A stretch of DNA of 45,545 nt from an uncultured Porphyromonadaceae bacterium (GCA_900545915.1 URAV01000031.1:1-45545), one strand, 5' to 3'. Shown: positions 36,021-44,220, counted from the first letter of the stretch. Notes: generated from the letters alone by a model not told the origin. Program-made: numbers and translations.

Positions 36021-36066
36021 AAAAAAGAAAAACTAAAAGCGAAACAAACCGTTCTGACTTTTAGTT
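36021..36066 (-). terminator. Terminator between frr and rsgA
   Basis: On the minus strand, AACTAAAAG pairs with CTTTTAGTT across an 18-nt loop and is followed by TTTCTTTTTT. rsgA lies beyond it and would be expressed by read-through or from its own promoter, which I could not find. Confidence 0.6.
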
Positions 36067-36139
36067 CTTCCAATATGTTTTATGTTGTTCAAAAAATTCT
36101 TTTTACAACGAAAATAAGAGTGAGATTCGGAGTTATGAA

Positions 36140-36700
36140 TTATACGGTTAGAATCTCTTTTTCTTTTGCAGTGAAAATATCGTCTATCTTTTTAATGTAT
36201 TTATCGTGAATTTTCTGAACGCTGGCTTCTCCGTCTTTTTCAACATCTTCGGGCATTCCGGCTTTAATAGCTTTTTTCAATCCATCGATAGCGTCTCGGC
36301 GTGCATTCCGTACACTTACTTTTGCATTTTCAGCTTCTTGCTTTGCTTGTTTGACTAAAGCTTTACGTCTCTCTTCTGTCAACGGAGGTAATCCTAAACG
36401 GATAATTTCACCGTTGTTTTCAGGAGTAATGCCTACTTCGGAGTTTTGAATAGCTTTTTCGATCTCTTTGAACATCGATTTTTCCCACGGTTGTATGGCG
36501 ATGGTTTTGGCATCGGGAGTAGTGATGGTGGCTACATTACTGATGGGTACCATACTGCCGTAGTATTCTACCCGTACCGGGTCAAGAATGCGAGCGCTGG
36601 CTTTTCCTGCACGAATTGTCGCCAGAGCTTCATCTAAAAACTCAACACTCATCGCCATTTTTTCTTCAGCGGCATCCAGATATGTTTTTACGTCTGTCAT
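36140..36700 (-). CDS. frr: Ribosome recycling factor
   Basis: Splits post-termination ribosomes together with EF-G. The 186-residue protein has the canonical features: an N-terminal helix with EEKMAMSVEFL, ATIRAGKASARILDPVRVEYYGS, ATITTPDAKTIAIQPW and the C-terminal helix KKIDDIFTAKEKEIL. It lies downstream of pyrH, an order shared with many bacteria, but has its own promoter in the 142-bp gap. Confidence 0.97.
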   Translation of the reverse strand: MTDVKTYLDAAEEKMAMSVEFLDEALATIRAGKASARILDPVRVEYYGSMVPISNVATITTPDAKTIAIQPWEKSMFKEIEKAIQNSEVGITPENNGEIIRLGLPPLTEERRKALVKQAKQEAENAKVSVRNARRDAIDGLKKAIKAGMPEDVEKDGEASVQKIHDKYIKKIDDIFTAKEKEILTV

Positions 36701-36799
36701 AGTAGTTTTATATACGATGGTTTATAAAATTCGGTTCTCAGTAAGAATAAATGTTTTCGATCTTATTTAACCGATATGTTAATGTATTTCTTTATGGAA

Positions 36800-36829
36800 C
36801 AAATATAAAATAGTTTCGGCAAATCTCAA
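36800..36829 (-). promoter_or_regulatory. Probable frr promoter
   Basis: On the minus strand TTG (36829-36827), a 19-bp gap, then TATATTTG (36807-36800): a full Bacteroidetes consensus. The leader to the frr ATG is about 95 nt. Confidence 0.65.
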
Positions 36830-36842
36830 AACGTTTCTCGGA

Positions 36843-37553
36843 TTAATAAACTAATGTGCCTATATTCTCACCGGTGAGGACTTTTTTCAAGTTACCGTTG
36901 GTGTCCATATCGAATACGATGATCGGAAGTCGGTTTTCCTTGCAAAGCGTTGTTGCCGTCAGATCCATTACTTTAAGTCCCCGGGTATAGATTTCATCAT
37001 AACTGATCTTATCGAATTTTACAGCCGTTTTATCTTTTTCGGGGTCGGCAGTATAAATGCCATCGACACGAGTACCTTTTAGCATTACATCGGCTTCTAT
37101 CTCTATACCTCTCAAAGCCGACCCTGTATCGGTAGTGAAATACGGATTTCCCGTACCGCCCGAAATAATAGCGATTTCACCTCGTTTCATGGCATCTATC
37201 GCTTTCCATTTGCTATAATGTTCACCTATGGGAAACATATTGGTTGCAGTGAATACGTGAGCTTTTTGTCCCAGAGAATCTAATGCCGAACTGAGGGCGA
37301 GACTGTTGATTACGGTAGCGAGCATGCCCATTTGGTCGCCTTTAACACGATCGAATCCTTTGTCTGCTCCGCTCAACCCTCTGAAAATATTTCCACCTCC
37401 GATTACAATGCCGATTTCGATGCCCAGCTCTGCAATTTCTTTGATTTGTTCAGCGTACTCATTCAGTCGTTTTTCGTCTATACCGTACTGTTTTTCGCCC
37501 ATAAGCGATTCGCCGCTCAGTTTTAGTAATATACGTTTGTACTTGATATTCAT
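36843..37553 (-). CDS. pyrH: Uridylate kinase
   Basis: Phosphorylates UMP to UDP; in bacteria a hexameric amino-acid-kinase-fold enzyme inhibited by UTP. At 236 residues it is standard. Visible motifs are KRILLKLSGESLMG at the N-terminus, IVIGGGNIFRG, the GTGNPYFTTDTGSALRG segment and LKVMDLTATTLC. It is the first gene of pyrH-frr-rsgA. rpsB and tsf, often found just upstream, are not in this window at this place. Confidence 0.97.
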   Translation of the reverse strand: MNIKYKRILLKLSGESLMGEKQYGIDEKRLNEYAEQIKEIAELGIEIGIVIGGGNIFRGLSGADKGFDRVKGDQMGMLATVINSLALSSALDSLGQKAHVFTATNMFPIGEHYSKWKAIDAMKRGEIAIISGGTGNPYFTTDTGSALRGIEIEADVMLKGTRVDGIYTADPEKDKTAVKFDKISYDEIYTRGLKVMDLTATTLCKENRLPIIVFDMDTNGNLKKVLTGENIGTLVY

Positions 37554-37602
37554 ATTTTTGATTTTATAATTGAGAAAATTCCATGTTTTATCGTTTCCTT
37601 GC

Positions 37603-37610
37603 CAAATTTA
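37603..37610 (-). promoter_or_regulatory. Possible -7 element for pyrH
   Basis: TAAATTTG on the minus strand fits TAnnTTTG, 50 bp before the ATG. No TTG at -33. Confidence 0.4.
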
Positions 37611-37674
37611 AACATTTTAAATGAACGGGATAAACTACTATTCAAAAAAGAGAAATATATAGATCCTTTTTTAT

Positions 37675-37682
37675 TAAATTTG
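37675..37682 (+). promoter_or_regulatory. Possible -7 element for the TPR gene
   Basis: TAAATTTG fits TAnnTTTG, about 38 bp before the ATG. No TTG at -33. Confidence 0.4.
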
Positions 37683-37687
37683 CAACA

Positions 37688-37715
37688 TAAGAGCCTGTTG
37701 CTTTGTTTCGGAAAA
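37688..37715. repeat. Dispersed TIR repeat remnant, copy K
   Basis: TA then AGAGCCTGTTG, followed by TTTCGGAAAAT. Only traces of the two ends remain. It forms the leader of the TPR gene. Confidence 0.4.
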
Positions 37716-37720
37716 TGTAG

Positions 37721-38605
37721 ATGAGAAAGATTGTTATCATATTATTTTTGAGTATGGTGTATTCGCTTCAGGGGGCGATTATTAATGAGAAATTGTATCG
37801 TAAAGCAGAGACTCATTTTGAGAATCGGGAATGGAGCGAGGCGCTTTCTATGTATAACATTTTGTTGGTCGAGAATCCGAAAGAAGTAAAGTTATACGTC
37901 TCTTCTGTTGTAGCGGCATCTTACCGGGAAGCTCCTCAGTCGGTAATGCATTATGTTGAACTGTCGGAACGTAACGGTGTGTCTTTGGATTCTCTATTCG
38001 TCGGTGTGAATGCTTTGACTATGGCTCATCGAAAATCTGAAATATATGAGAATATGTTATTGTTGATCAAGAAGGAGCAGCCATGGTTGAAAAAATTGAT
38101 CAATACTTATTTAATTCGCTTTTATCGTTTTAGAAATGATGCGCCTCGTATAGTAGAGATTTCGGACGAACTTTTAGAGATGTTTCCGGATGATGAAAGA
38201 CTTCTTAAATTCAAAGGAGATGCTTTGCTTGAACAGGGAGAAGAATTGCAATCTTTTGACTGTTATAAACAGATATATCAAAAAGATTCGACCAATCGGG
38301 ATGCTCTGGTCTTTCTGGGCAATTTTATGTATAATCGGGGAACTGAGCAATTAAAAGAGCTGGAAATGCATTATGATAGTTTGATATCTCCTACACGAAT
38401 GCAATATGCTTCTTATGAATGGGAAAAAAACAGAATTCTGGATACCGATTTCCGAGAAGCTGCATCTTATCTTGAGAAAGCCGATAAACAATATACTACT
38501 CCTTATTTGCGTAAAACATTATATTCTATTTATACACGTTTGGCGGAAATAGAAAAAGCGGAGATGATTTTGAACGAGTCTAAATCACGAAAGAGATCTC
38601 CTTAA
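37721..38605 (+). CDS. Exported tetratricopeptide-repeat protein
   Basis: A 294-residue protein with a short signal (about 1-18, ending LQGA). The mature part is all helical with TPR-like pairs: YRKAETHFENREWSEALSMYNILL near the start, LKFKGDALLEQGEELQSFDCYKQIYQKD in the middle and LYSIYTRLAEIEKAEMIL at the end. Such solenoids hold protein partners, so a periplasmic scaffold role is likely but not shown. Its last 26 bp overlap the end of birA on the opposite strand. Confidence 0.7.
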   Translation: MRKIVIILFLSMVYSLQGAIINEKLYRKAETHFENREWSEALSMYNILLVENPKEVKLYVSSVVAASYREAPQSVMHYVELSERNGVSLDSLFVGVNALTMAHRKSEIYENMLLLIKKEQPWLKKLINTYLIRFYRFRNDAPRIVEISDELLEMFPDDERLLKFKGDALLEQGEELQSFDCYKQIYQKDSTNRDALVFLGNFMYNRGTEQLKELEMHYDSLISPTRMQYASYEWEKNRILDTDFREAASYLEKADKQYTTPYLRKTLYSIYTRLAEIEKAEMILNESKSRKRSP

Positions 38606-39317
38606 ATGCAAAAGTATGGATAGAGCCGTTCTCTTTTTTCAATATCAATTGTCCGTTAGGTTCTATTCCTTCGATAGAGGCGTTGAAGAATTCTTTTCCG
38701 GATAAGTAGGGATGTAACCCTTTGTTTCGAAAAAGAAACTCCATGTATTTTTGTTTTGTTTTTTCTTCGTTATCAGGTGAATATGTATTGTATTCATCGG
38801 CAATACTGTCGAGAATTTTCTCAAGAAGTTCGGGAAGGTCGTGTTCTTTACCTGTAATTTGGGCAAGCGATACCGGATTCGGGGCATCTGATTTAAAATA
38901 TTTCTGGTTTATGTTTATGCCGATTCCTATTATAGCATTACTGAGGGATGAACCGGTAAGGTCGACCTCGATCAGCATTCCGGCTATTTTTTTTTCTTTC
39001 CAGTAAATATCGTTCGGCCATTTTATGGAGAAATACCGATCATATTCTTTTAGAACTTTGACGATTGCTATGGAAATGAGTTGGGACAGAATGAACTGTT
39101 TTCCCGGTGGAATATGGTTCGGATGAAGTAGGATGCTGAACGTTAGATTTTTACCCCGTTCCGATTCCCAACTATTACCCTTTTGTCCACGTCCGGCAGT
39201 TTGGTAATCGGTGATTACGACTGTACCTTCGGGTTGCTCTTTTTCTCTCATAATCAATTCTCTTAAGTAAGAATTGGTCGAATGAGTTTCGTTTAGGTGT
39301 ATAAAAGTTTTGCTCAT
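38580..39317 (-). CDS. birA: Biotin--[acetyl-CoA-carboxylase] ligase, catalytic-only form
   Basis: Activates biotin and attaches it to carboxylase carrier proteins. The 245-residue protein begins directly with the catalytic domain (HLNETHSTNSYL), so it lacks the N-terminal DNA-binding domain of E. coli BirA and is a ligase only. Motifs: TAGRGQKGNSW (biotin loop), KWPNDIYWKEKKIAGMLIE and a small C-terminal SH3-like domain. It comes last in a row yraN, mmcQ-like, birA on the minus strand. It converges with the TPR gene with a 26-bp overlap. Confidence 0.95.
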   Translation of the reverse strand: MSKTFIHLNETHSTNSYLRELIMREKEQPEGTVVITDYQTAGRGQKGNSWESERGKNLTFSILLHPNHIPPGKQFILSQLISIAIVKVLKEYDRYFSIKWPNDIYWKEKKIAGMLIEVDLTGSSLSNAIIGIGININQKYFKSDAPNPVSLAQITGKEHDLPELLEKILDSIADEYNTYSPDNEEKTKQKYMEFLFRNKGLHPYLSGKEFFNASIEGIEPNGQLILKKENGSIHTFAFKEISFVI

Positions 39318-39340
39318 GTTTTGTTTTTATAATAATGACT

Positions 39341-39358
39341 TATTTAAACAGGCTCTAA
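39341..39358. repeat. Dispersed TIR repeat remnant, copy L, overlapping a stop codon
   Basis: TATTTAAACAGGCTCTAA is the end sequence of the dispersed element. Its last bases form the TAG of the MmcQ/YjbR-type gene. Confidence 0.5.
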
Positions 39359-39726
39359 ATTCCCAGGTTTTCGAGTTGCGCGAATAACTTTTCTCTTTTG
39401 ATTTTTGGTAATTTTTTTAAGACTTCAGTATATGAGTGGAGTATCCATTCTTTCATTTGTCTCTCTTTCGCTTTATCATAGACGATCGTATTCCAGTATT
39501 TTTTATTGGCGTGATATCCGGGCATTACATAGTCATATTGTTCCCGTAATTCGATTGCCAGATCAGGGTCGCATTTTACATTTACCCAGTGTTGTTCGGT
39601 TTCGAGACTCGTATAAAGAAACATTTTTCCTGCGACTTTAAAGACCAAAGTAGTTTCGTCAAACGGAAAACATTCTGTCGTTTCGGGAAGGTATAAGCAA
39701 AATTCCCGTATTTGTTCTATATCCAT
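39355..39726 (-). CDS. MmcQ/YjbR family DNA-binding-like protein
   Basis: A 123-residue protein of the MmcQ/YjbR (CyaY-like fold) family. It has the family pattern: REFCLYLPETTECFPFDETTLVFKVAGKMFLY at the start, PDLAIELREQYDYVMPGYHANKKYWNTI in the middle, and a final helix. Some members bind DNA; the cellular role is not settled. It starts 13 bp after yraN and precedes birA by 37 bp. The stop codon is made by repeat copy L, so the original C-terminus may have been changed by a few residues. Confidence 0.85.
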   Translation of the reverse strand: MDIEQIREFCLYLPETTECFPFDETTLVFKVAGKMFLYTSLETEQHWVNVKCDPDLAIELREQYDYVMPGYHANKKYWNTIVYDKAKERQMKEWILHSYTEVLKKLPKIKREKLFAQLENLGI

Positions 39727-39739
39727 ATTGTTTTATATT

Positions 39740-40105
39740 TTACAGTAACGGCGGATAAAAAGCATCCGGAATATGTTCGATTTCATACTCATTTCCTTTT
39801 TTAATGATGGAAATAATATCGAACCGGACTTCGAACGGGAGATCGTATTTTTGTATATATGCGTCCGTCGCATCTATGATATGCCGTATTTTTCGAGTAT
39901 TTACCGCATCTTCCGGATGTCCGAATAAATCGGAACTTCGAGTTTTTACTTCGACAATGATCAGCGTCCGGTCCTTATATGCGACAATATCCAGTTCGAG
40001 TTTTCCGTTTTTCCAATTAATATCCCGGATCACATAACCTCTGGCAATAAGATATTCGGCAGCCCTTTCTTCTCCGGTTTTTCCTGTTTGGTTATGTTTT
40101 GCCAT
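39740..40105 (-). CDS. YraN/UPF0102 family protein (putative endonuclease)
   Basis: A 121-residue protein of UPF0102 with a restriction-endonuclease-like PD-(D/E)xK core: GEERAAEYLIARGY, then the active-site strand ELDIVAYKDRTLIIVEVKTRS. The role is unproven in most bacteria, although links to DNA uptake and processing have been proposed for the family. First gene of a minus-strand row with mmcQ-like and birA, divergent from the SIMPL gene. Confidence 0.88.
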   Translation of the reverse strand: MAKHNQTGKTGEERAAEYLIARGYVIRDINWKNGKLELDIVAYKDRTLIIVEVKTRSSDLFGHPEDAVNTRKIRHIIDATDAYIQKYDLPFEVRFDIISIIKKGNEYEIEHIPDAFYPPLL

Positions 40106-40238
40106 AATCGGGAGTTTTGAAGATGAATCTATTTACGAAAATACGCCTTTCCGATGAATTACGCAAAATGCATCTCAATGCTTTTTATTTTTTGTTTAAA
40201 AAAACGGAGGAAGATGACTCTTATTCTCTTTTAAATGT

Positions 40239-40246
40239 TATATTTG
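40239..40246 (+). promoter_or_regulatory. Possible -7 element of the SIMPL-tadA-mtn operon
   Basis: TATATTTG fits TAnnTTTG, 37 bp before the SIMPL ATG. No TTG at -33. Confidence 0.45.
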
Positions 40247-40282
40247 TGAATAGAAGAATTTATTAATTAAAAACTTAAGATA

Positions 40283-40996
40283 ATGGATTCAAAACGATTT
40301 CAATTGCCGATAGCCGGATTATTGATTGCTATCGGTCTTTATTTGTTAGGGTGGACATTAAGCCATGCTTTGACGGAAATTAAAGATAGGGACAGAATTG
40401 TTACGGTTAAAGGATTGGCAGAAAAGGAAGTTCCTGCCGACAAGGTGATCTGGCCTTTGGCATTTAAAGAAATCGGTAATGATATGATTTCGATGTATGA
40501 TGAATTGAACCGTAAAAATCAGATCATTGTAACTTTTCTGAAAAATAACGGAATAACCGATAACGAAATATCCTTGTCTGCACCTCAGATTATCGATATG
40601 AAAGCAGAACGATATTCGAATACTCAGTCGCCTTATCGTTATAATATTACATCGGTGATAACCGTCACTTCGGGACAGATTGATCGGGTGCGTAAATTAA
40701 TGGATAAACAGGCCGATTTATTGAAATTGGGAGTTGCTATTACAGGCGGAGAATATCAATATAACCCACAGTTTTTCTTTACCAAATTGAATGAAATAAA
40801 GCCGGGAATGATAGAAGAAGCAACTAAAAATGCTCGTTCTTCGGCCGAAAAATTCGCAAAGGATTCTGATAGTGAATTAGGTAAAATAAAACGTGCCAAT
40901 CAAGGACAATTCATTATCGAGGACAGGGATGTAAATACTCCGTATATAAAAAGCGTACGTGTTGTGACTACTGTCGATTATTATCTTGAAGATTGA
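40283..40996 (+). CDS. SIMPL-domain (DUF541) membrane-anchored protein
   Basis: A 237-residue protein with one N-terminal membrane segment (about 9-27, IAGLLIAIGLYLLGWTL) and a periplasmic SIMPL domain starting RIVTVKGLAEKEVPADKVIWPL. Related proteins (BP26, YggE) form channel-like or stress-linked oligomers; the biochemical role is open. It starts a four-gene plus-strand operon; the tadA ATG is 7 bp after its stop. Confidence 0.85.
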   Translation: MDSKRFQLPIAGLLIAIGLYLLGWTLSHALTEIKDRDRIVTVKGLAEKEVPADKVIWPLAFKEIGNDMISMYDELNRKNQIIVTFLKNNGITDNEISLSAPQIIDMKAERYSNTQSPYRYNITSVITVTSGQIDRVRKLMDKQADLLKLGVAITGGEYQYNPQFFFTKLNEIKPGMIEEATKNARSSAEKFAKDSDSELGKIKRANQGQFIIEDRDVNTPYIKSVRVVTTVDYYLED

Positions 40997-41003
40997 AAAC
41001 TCA

Positions 41004-41444
41004 ATGGAAGAAAACCGGGATGAATATTTTATGCGTCAGGCTCTGCTTGAGGCGAAAGAAGCTTATGACAGAGATGAAATTCCTGTCGGTGTGGTGATTG
41101 TTTATAAAGATCGTATAATAGCCAGAGGTCATAATCTGACGGAAACTCTGAACGATGTTACGGCTCATGCCGAGATGCAGGCGATTACTTCGGCGGCAGG
41201 TGTATTGGGTGGTAAATATTTGATAGGGTGTACTGTATATGTGACTTTAGAACCTTGTATCATGTGTGCCGGAGCATTGGGTTGGTCGCAAGTTTCTCGG
41301 ATTGTTTACGGAGCAGCCGATGATAAGCGCGGATTTCAAAAATTTGCCCCGAAGGCTTTGCATCCTAAGACCGAGATTCAGGGAGGAATTTTACAAGAAG
41401 AATGTACACAATTGATGCAAAGCTTTTTTCGCAATAAAAGATAG
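41004..41444 (+). CDS. tadA: tRNA-specific adenosine deaminase TadA
   Basis: Converts A34 to inosine in tRNA-Arg(ACG). From the ATG at 41004 it is 146 residues; an in-frame TTG at 40986 inside the preceding gene is less likely. The zinc site is complete: the HAE motif in TAHAEMQAI and PCIMC in EPCIMCAGAL. The N-terminal helix EYFMRQALLEAKEAYDRDEIPVG and the C-terminal SFFRNKR match TadA. A generic guanine or cytosine deaminase is the alternative. Confidence 0.9.
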   Translation: MEENRDEYFMRQALLEAKEAYDRDEIPVGVVIVYKDRIIARGHNLTETLNDVTAHAEMQAITSAAGVLGGKYLIGCTVYVTLEPCIMCAGALGWSQVSRIVYGAADDKRGFQKFAPKALHPKTEIQGGILQEECTQLMQSFFRNKR

Positions 41445-41450
41445 GAAATA

Positions 41451-42167
41451 ATGAAAAAGGTATGTTTTATCGTAGCTATGCAAGGCGAAGCAAAACCGTT
41501 GATACGCCATTTCGGATTGCATCATATTGAAGGCTGTTTCGGATCGTTGCCTCCACAGGCATATAGGGCATCCTATGCCGGAAAAGAAATATTTTTGGTG
41601 ACGAACGGGATAGAGCAGGAAACGGGATTGGACTATATCGGTTGTGAGGCGGCTGTGCTTTCGGCGCATTTGGCTGTATCGTCTTTTTCACCCAATCTTA
41701 TTATTAATGCCGGGACAGCAGGCGGTTTTGTTTCGAAAGGGGCAGAGATAGGAGATGTTTATTTAAGTAATAAATATGTCGTATTTCATGATCGCAGAGT
41801 CCCGATTCCCGGTTGGGACAAAATGGGACAGGGTTATCTGCCGTGTGTTGATCCTTTGAATATTATATCCGAAATAAATGCTAAATCGGGAGTGTGTACA
41901 TCCGGCAGTTCGCTGGATATAACCGGAGATGATTTAGAACAGATGAAGCAAACCGGAGGTGAAGTGAAAGATATGGAGGCGGGAGCTGTCGCTTGGGTAG
42001 CATCGTTGTATGATATTCCACTGCTGTGTGTGAAAGCTATTACCGATTTGGTAGATGCGGGACATTCTACTCCGGAACAGTTCAATGATAATTTTTTGTT
42101 GGCGACACAGCGTTTGGATGATGTCTGTTTCAGACTGATAGATGAGAAATTGGTAGATAAATTATAG
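41451..42167 (+). CDS. 5'-methylthioadenosine/S-adenosylhomocysteine nucleosidase family
   Basis: Hydrolyses adenine from MTA and/or SAH, recycling the products of polyamine, quorum-signal and methyltransferase reactions. The 238-residue protein has the catalytic Glu in AMQGEAKP, NAGTAGGF, the ribose-binding DMEAGAVAWVA and the catalytic Asp in KAITDLVDAG. The VxDxEAGAVA and ITDLVD stretches look closer to plant-type MTA nucleosidases than to E. coli Pfs. Menaquinone-pathway futalosine hydrolase is a related alternative, but the sequence fits MTAN better. It lies 6 bp after tadA. Confidence 0.85.
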   Translation: MKKVCFIVAMQGEAKPLIRHFGLHHIEGCFGSLPPQAYRASYAGKEIFLVTNGIEQETGLDYIGCEAAVLSAHLAVSSFSPNLIINAGTAGGFVSKGAEIGDVYLSNKYVVFHDRRVPIPGWDKMGQGYLPCVDPLNIISEINAKSGVCTSGSSLDITGDDLEQMKQTGGEVKDMEAGAVAWVASLYDIPLLCVKAITDLVDAGHSTPEQFNDNFLLATQRLDDVCFRLIDEKLVDKL

Positions 42168-42199
42168 TAAGTAGTAAAACCTGAAAATACGTATAGAAT

Positions 42200-42478
42200 A
42201 TGGAAAACACTCGAGTAAAAGTAGAATTGGAGATAAAACCGGAAATGGCTCTGTTATTAGGCATGGTATTGCATGGGGGTACATACGGTTATAATGTGGT
42301 TAGTAAGTTATTGACGCCCAAAAGTCTGAAAGATCTTCACGACATCGGTCAGAGTATTATAGATCAGGTAGAGTCGGAGCGTGATATGGCCATATACGAA
42401 AAAGAATTGTTGGCACGTCTCAATCCGGAAGAATTGGCCTTTTTTAAAGAACTCCGAAGTGCTGAATCGAAAAAATAA
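42200..42478 (+). CDS. Small conserved-looking protein of unknown function
   Basis: A 92-residue soluble protein I cannot assign. It starts with a charged strand (TRVKVELEIKPEMALLLGMVL), has HGGTYGYNVVSKLLTP in the middle and ends with acidic/basic amphipathic helices (DQVESERDMAIYEKELLARL, then EELAFFKELRSAE). No signal or membrane segment. It is the last gene of the SIMPL-tadA-mtn operon, 32 bp after the nucleosidase, followed by a terminator. Confidence 0.7.
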   Translation: MENTRVKVELEIKPEMALLLGMVLHGGTYGYNVVSKLLTPKSLKDLHDIGQSIIDQVESERDMAIYEKELLARLNPEELAFFKELRSAESKK

Positions 42479-42496
42479 AGGCAGAGGCAGTTATAT

Positions 42497-42517
42497 TGGG
42501 AAATTCAGACAGGCGTT
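42497..42517. repeat. Dispersed TIR repeat remnant, copy M
   Basis: TTGGGAAATTCAGACAGGCGTT matches the right end of the dispersed element with one or two changes. No left end. Confidence 0.45.
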
Positions 42518-42542
42518 GAGATGACATATTTGATATTTATAG

Positions 42543-42575
42543 AGCAGAGAATATAGGACGTATTTTCTGCTTTTT
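42543..42575 (+). terminator. Terminator of the SIMPL-tadA-mtn operon
   Basis: An 11-bp stem AGCAGAGAATA/TATTTTCTGCT (one G-T) with a 7-nt loop, followed by TTTT. Confidence 0.8.
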
Positions 42576-42669
42576 ATTATTTGATAAAAAAGATTAGTAT
42601 AAACGGAAGGTATTGTTATTTTAATTCTGTTTTCCCCATTAATTTAAGAACTTTTTTATATTCCGCCGG

Positions 42670-42677
42670 TATATTTG
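42670..42677 (+). promoter_or_regulatory. Possible -7 element of the GH99-like gene
   Basis: TATATTTG fits TAnnTTTG, 27 bp before the ATG at 42704; the position supports that start. No TTG at -33. Confidence 0.45.
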
Positions 42678-42703
42678 CCATAAATAAAAAACATACGATT
42701 ATT

Positions 42704-44032
42704 ATGAAAATATATCGGAGGCTGGTTTGTGCCGGATTGATTTCATTGTTTCTTTTGCCGGGTGTTTCGGCAAAATCTTCGACTAAAAAGATAAAGGGAG
42801 TGCAATATCCTACTTATAAAGGTTTGGTAATGGTGGGTTATCAGGCTTGGTTTACAACTGATAAGGATGGATCGAAACGTTCTTGGACACATTATTATAC
42901 CGGAAGAAAAGATGAAAATGGAAAACGTCTGCCATTTGGTGCGGGGGCTGCTAATATCGAACTGTGGCCTGATGTAAGCGAATATAAAAAGGTGTATGAG
43001 ACTCCGTTTATATTTAAAGACGGGAAACCGGCGTTTCTTTTCAGTTCGGCAGACGAAAGCACGATAGACCTCCATTTCAAATGGATGAAAGATTATGGTA
43101 TAGACGGGTGTTATCTGCAACTTTTTTTGAGCAGTGTGGTCAAACCTAATCCTCAACGGGATGAGATATTCGAATTGTGCTTGAAAGCTGCAAAGAAGTA
43201 TGGACGAGCTTTTGCACTTATGTATGATCTTAGCGGTCTCTCCAACGACGATCATATTACAGCTGTTGCTTCCGATTGGAAAGCGAAAGTGGAAAAGTAC
43301 AATATTACCGATACTAAGAAAAACCCGTCGTATCTTTATGAAAATGGACGTCCGGTGCTTGCATTGTGGGGTGTCGGTTTTAAGGCCAAAAAAAGCACTC
43401 CGGGACAATTTGTGACACTGATGGACCGTATCGATGAATTTACCGGTCATGAATTCTCATATTTATTGGGCGTTTCTTATGATTGGCGTAAGGGTGGCGG
43501 AGATTGTTATGATGCCGGTAGTTCTAAGTTGCAGGAACTACACGACTGCATACGTCGTGCCGATATTATTATGCCTTGGGCAGTGGGACGTTATAATCAG
43601 GAATTATATGAAAAAAGGAGCGGAGAGACTTTGGTAGGCGATGTCGAGTGGTGTGAAAAGAATAATATCTTGTATGTTCCCTGTGTATTTCCCGGTTTTT
43701 CGTGGAAAAATATGAAACAGTGGAATAGACCTTATGATTTTATTTCTCGCAATCACGGAGATTTCTTCTGGTCTCAGGTTGCCGGAGCGCAGGCTGCCGG
43801 AGCGAAAGCTTTGTATGTCGCTATGTTCGACGAGTTGGACGAGGCTACGGCTATCTTCAAGTGTCTACGGCGTAATGATGTGCCTTTGAACGACTATAAA
43901 GGTGATGGCGGTATGTTTATCGGAATAGACGATGAGTTACAATCCGATCATTATCTTTGGCTGACAGGAGAAGCCGGAAAATGGATACGAGGTGGAAATG
44001 GTTATTCGGCAGAACAACCTGTACGTAAATAA
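42704..44032 (+). CDS. Secreted glycoside hydrolase family 71/99-like protein
   Basis: A 442-residue exported protein. The ATG at 42704 gives a clean signal peptide (residues 1-22, ending VSAKS); the frame is open to a TTG at 42581, which I reject. The TIM-barrel-like body resembles the GH71/GH99-like group in Bacteroidetes: GLVMVGYQAWFTT, WMKDYGIDGCYLQLF, a long middle with YLLGVSYDWRKGGGDCY, then FVFPGFSW-like (here PCVFPGFSW) and ALYVAMFDELDEATAIF near the C-terminus. GH99 acts on alpha-mannosides and GH71 on alpha-1,3-glucan; which one applies here is not decidable. It is not next to a SusCD pair. Confidence 0.8.
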   Translation: MKIYRRLVCAGLISLFLLPGVSAKSSTKKIKGVQYPTYKGLVMVGYQAWFTTDKDGSKRSWTHYYTGRKDENGKRLPFGAGAANIELWPDVSEYKKVYETPFIFKDGKPAFLFSSADESTIDLHFKWMKDYGIDGCYLQLFLSSVVKPNPQRDEIFELCLKAAKKYGRAFALMYDLSGLSNDDHITAVASDWKAKVEKYNITDTKKNPSYLYENGRPVLALWGVGFKAKKSTPGQFVTLMDRIDEFTGHEFSYLLGVSYDWRKGGGDCYDAGSSKLQELHDCIRRADIIMPWAVGRYNQELYEKRSGETLVGDVEWCEKNNILYVPCVFPGFSWKNMKQWNRPYDFISRNHGDFFWSQVAGAQAAGAKALYVAMFDELDEATAIFKCLRRNDVPLNDYKGDGGMFIGIDDELQSDHYLWLTGEAGKWIRGGNGYSAEQPVRK

Positions 44033-44042
44033 ATAAAGGATA

Positions 44043-44209
44043 TAAGAGCTGGTCTAAATTCTCCGACAAAAAAATATTATCAGGTCATTTTTGTGTTTTC
44101 TTCCGCTCTTTTCCCCGTTTTCATTTGTTAGATAGCTTGTTGTTCTCCTCGTGAAAATAGAAAGATATCTTTAAAAACTCTTGAAACTGATCCGTATAAA
44201 TTTATATAG
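44043..44209 (-). repeat. Dispersed TIR repeat, copy N (full length, reversed)
   Basis: TA then AGAGCTGGTCTAAATTCTCC on the left is the right end of the family read backwards. The internal blocks match copies E and I on the opposite strand, and the far end is degenerate. About 167 bp between the convergent GH99-like and rnz genes. Confidence 0.7.
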
Positions 44210-44220
44210 TTTATTGAAAA

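Noticed and set aside
35978..36073. 32-residue N-terminal extension of RsgA
   Set aside because: It reads through a terminator hairpin and is absent from the usual RsgA domain plan.
40986..41003. TTG start for tadA inside the SIMPL gene
   Set aside because: The ATG at 41004 fits the TadA N-terminus and leaves a normal 7-bp gap.
42581..42703. N-terminal extension of the GH99-like protein from a TTG start
   Set aside because: The extra 41 residues precede a normal signal peptide, and a -7-like element lies inside this stretch.
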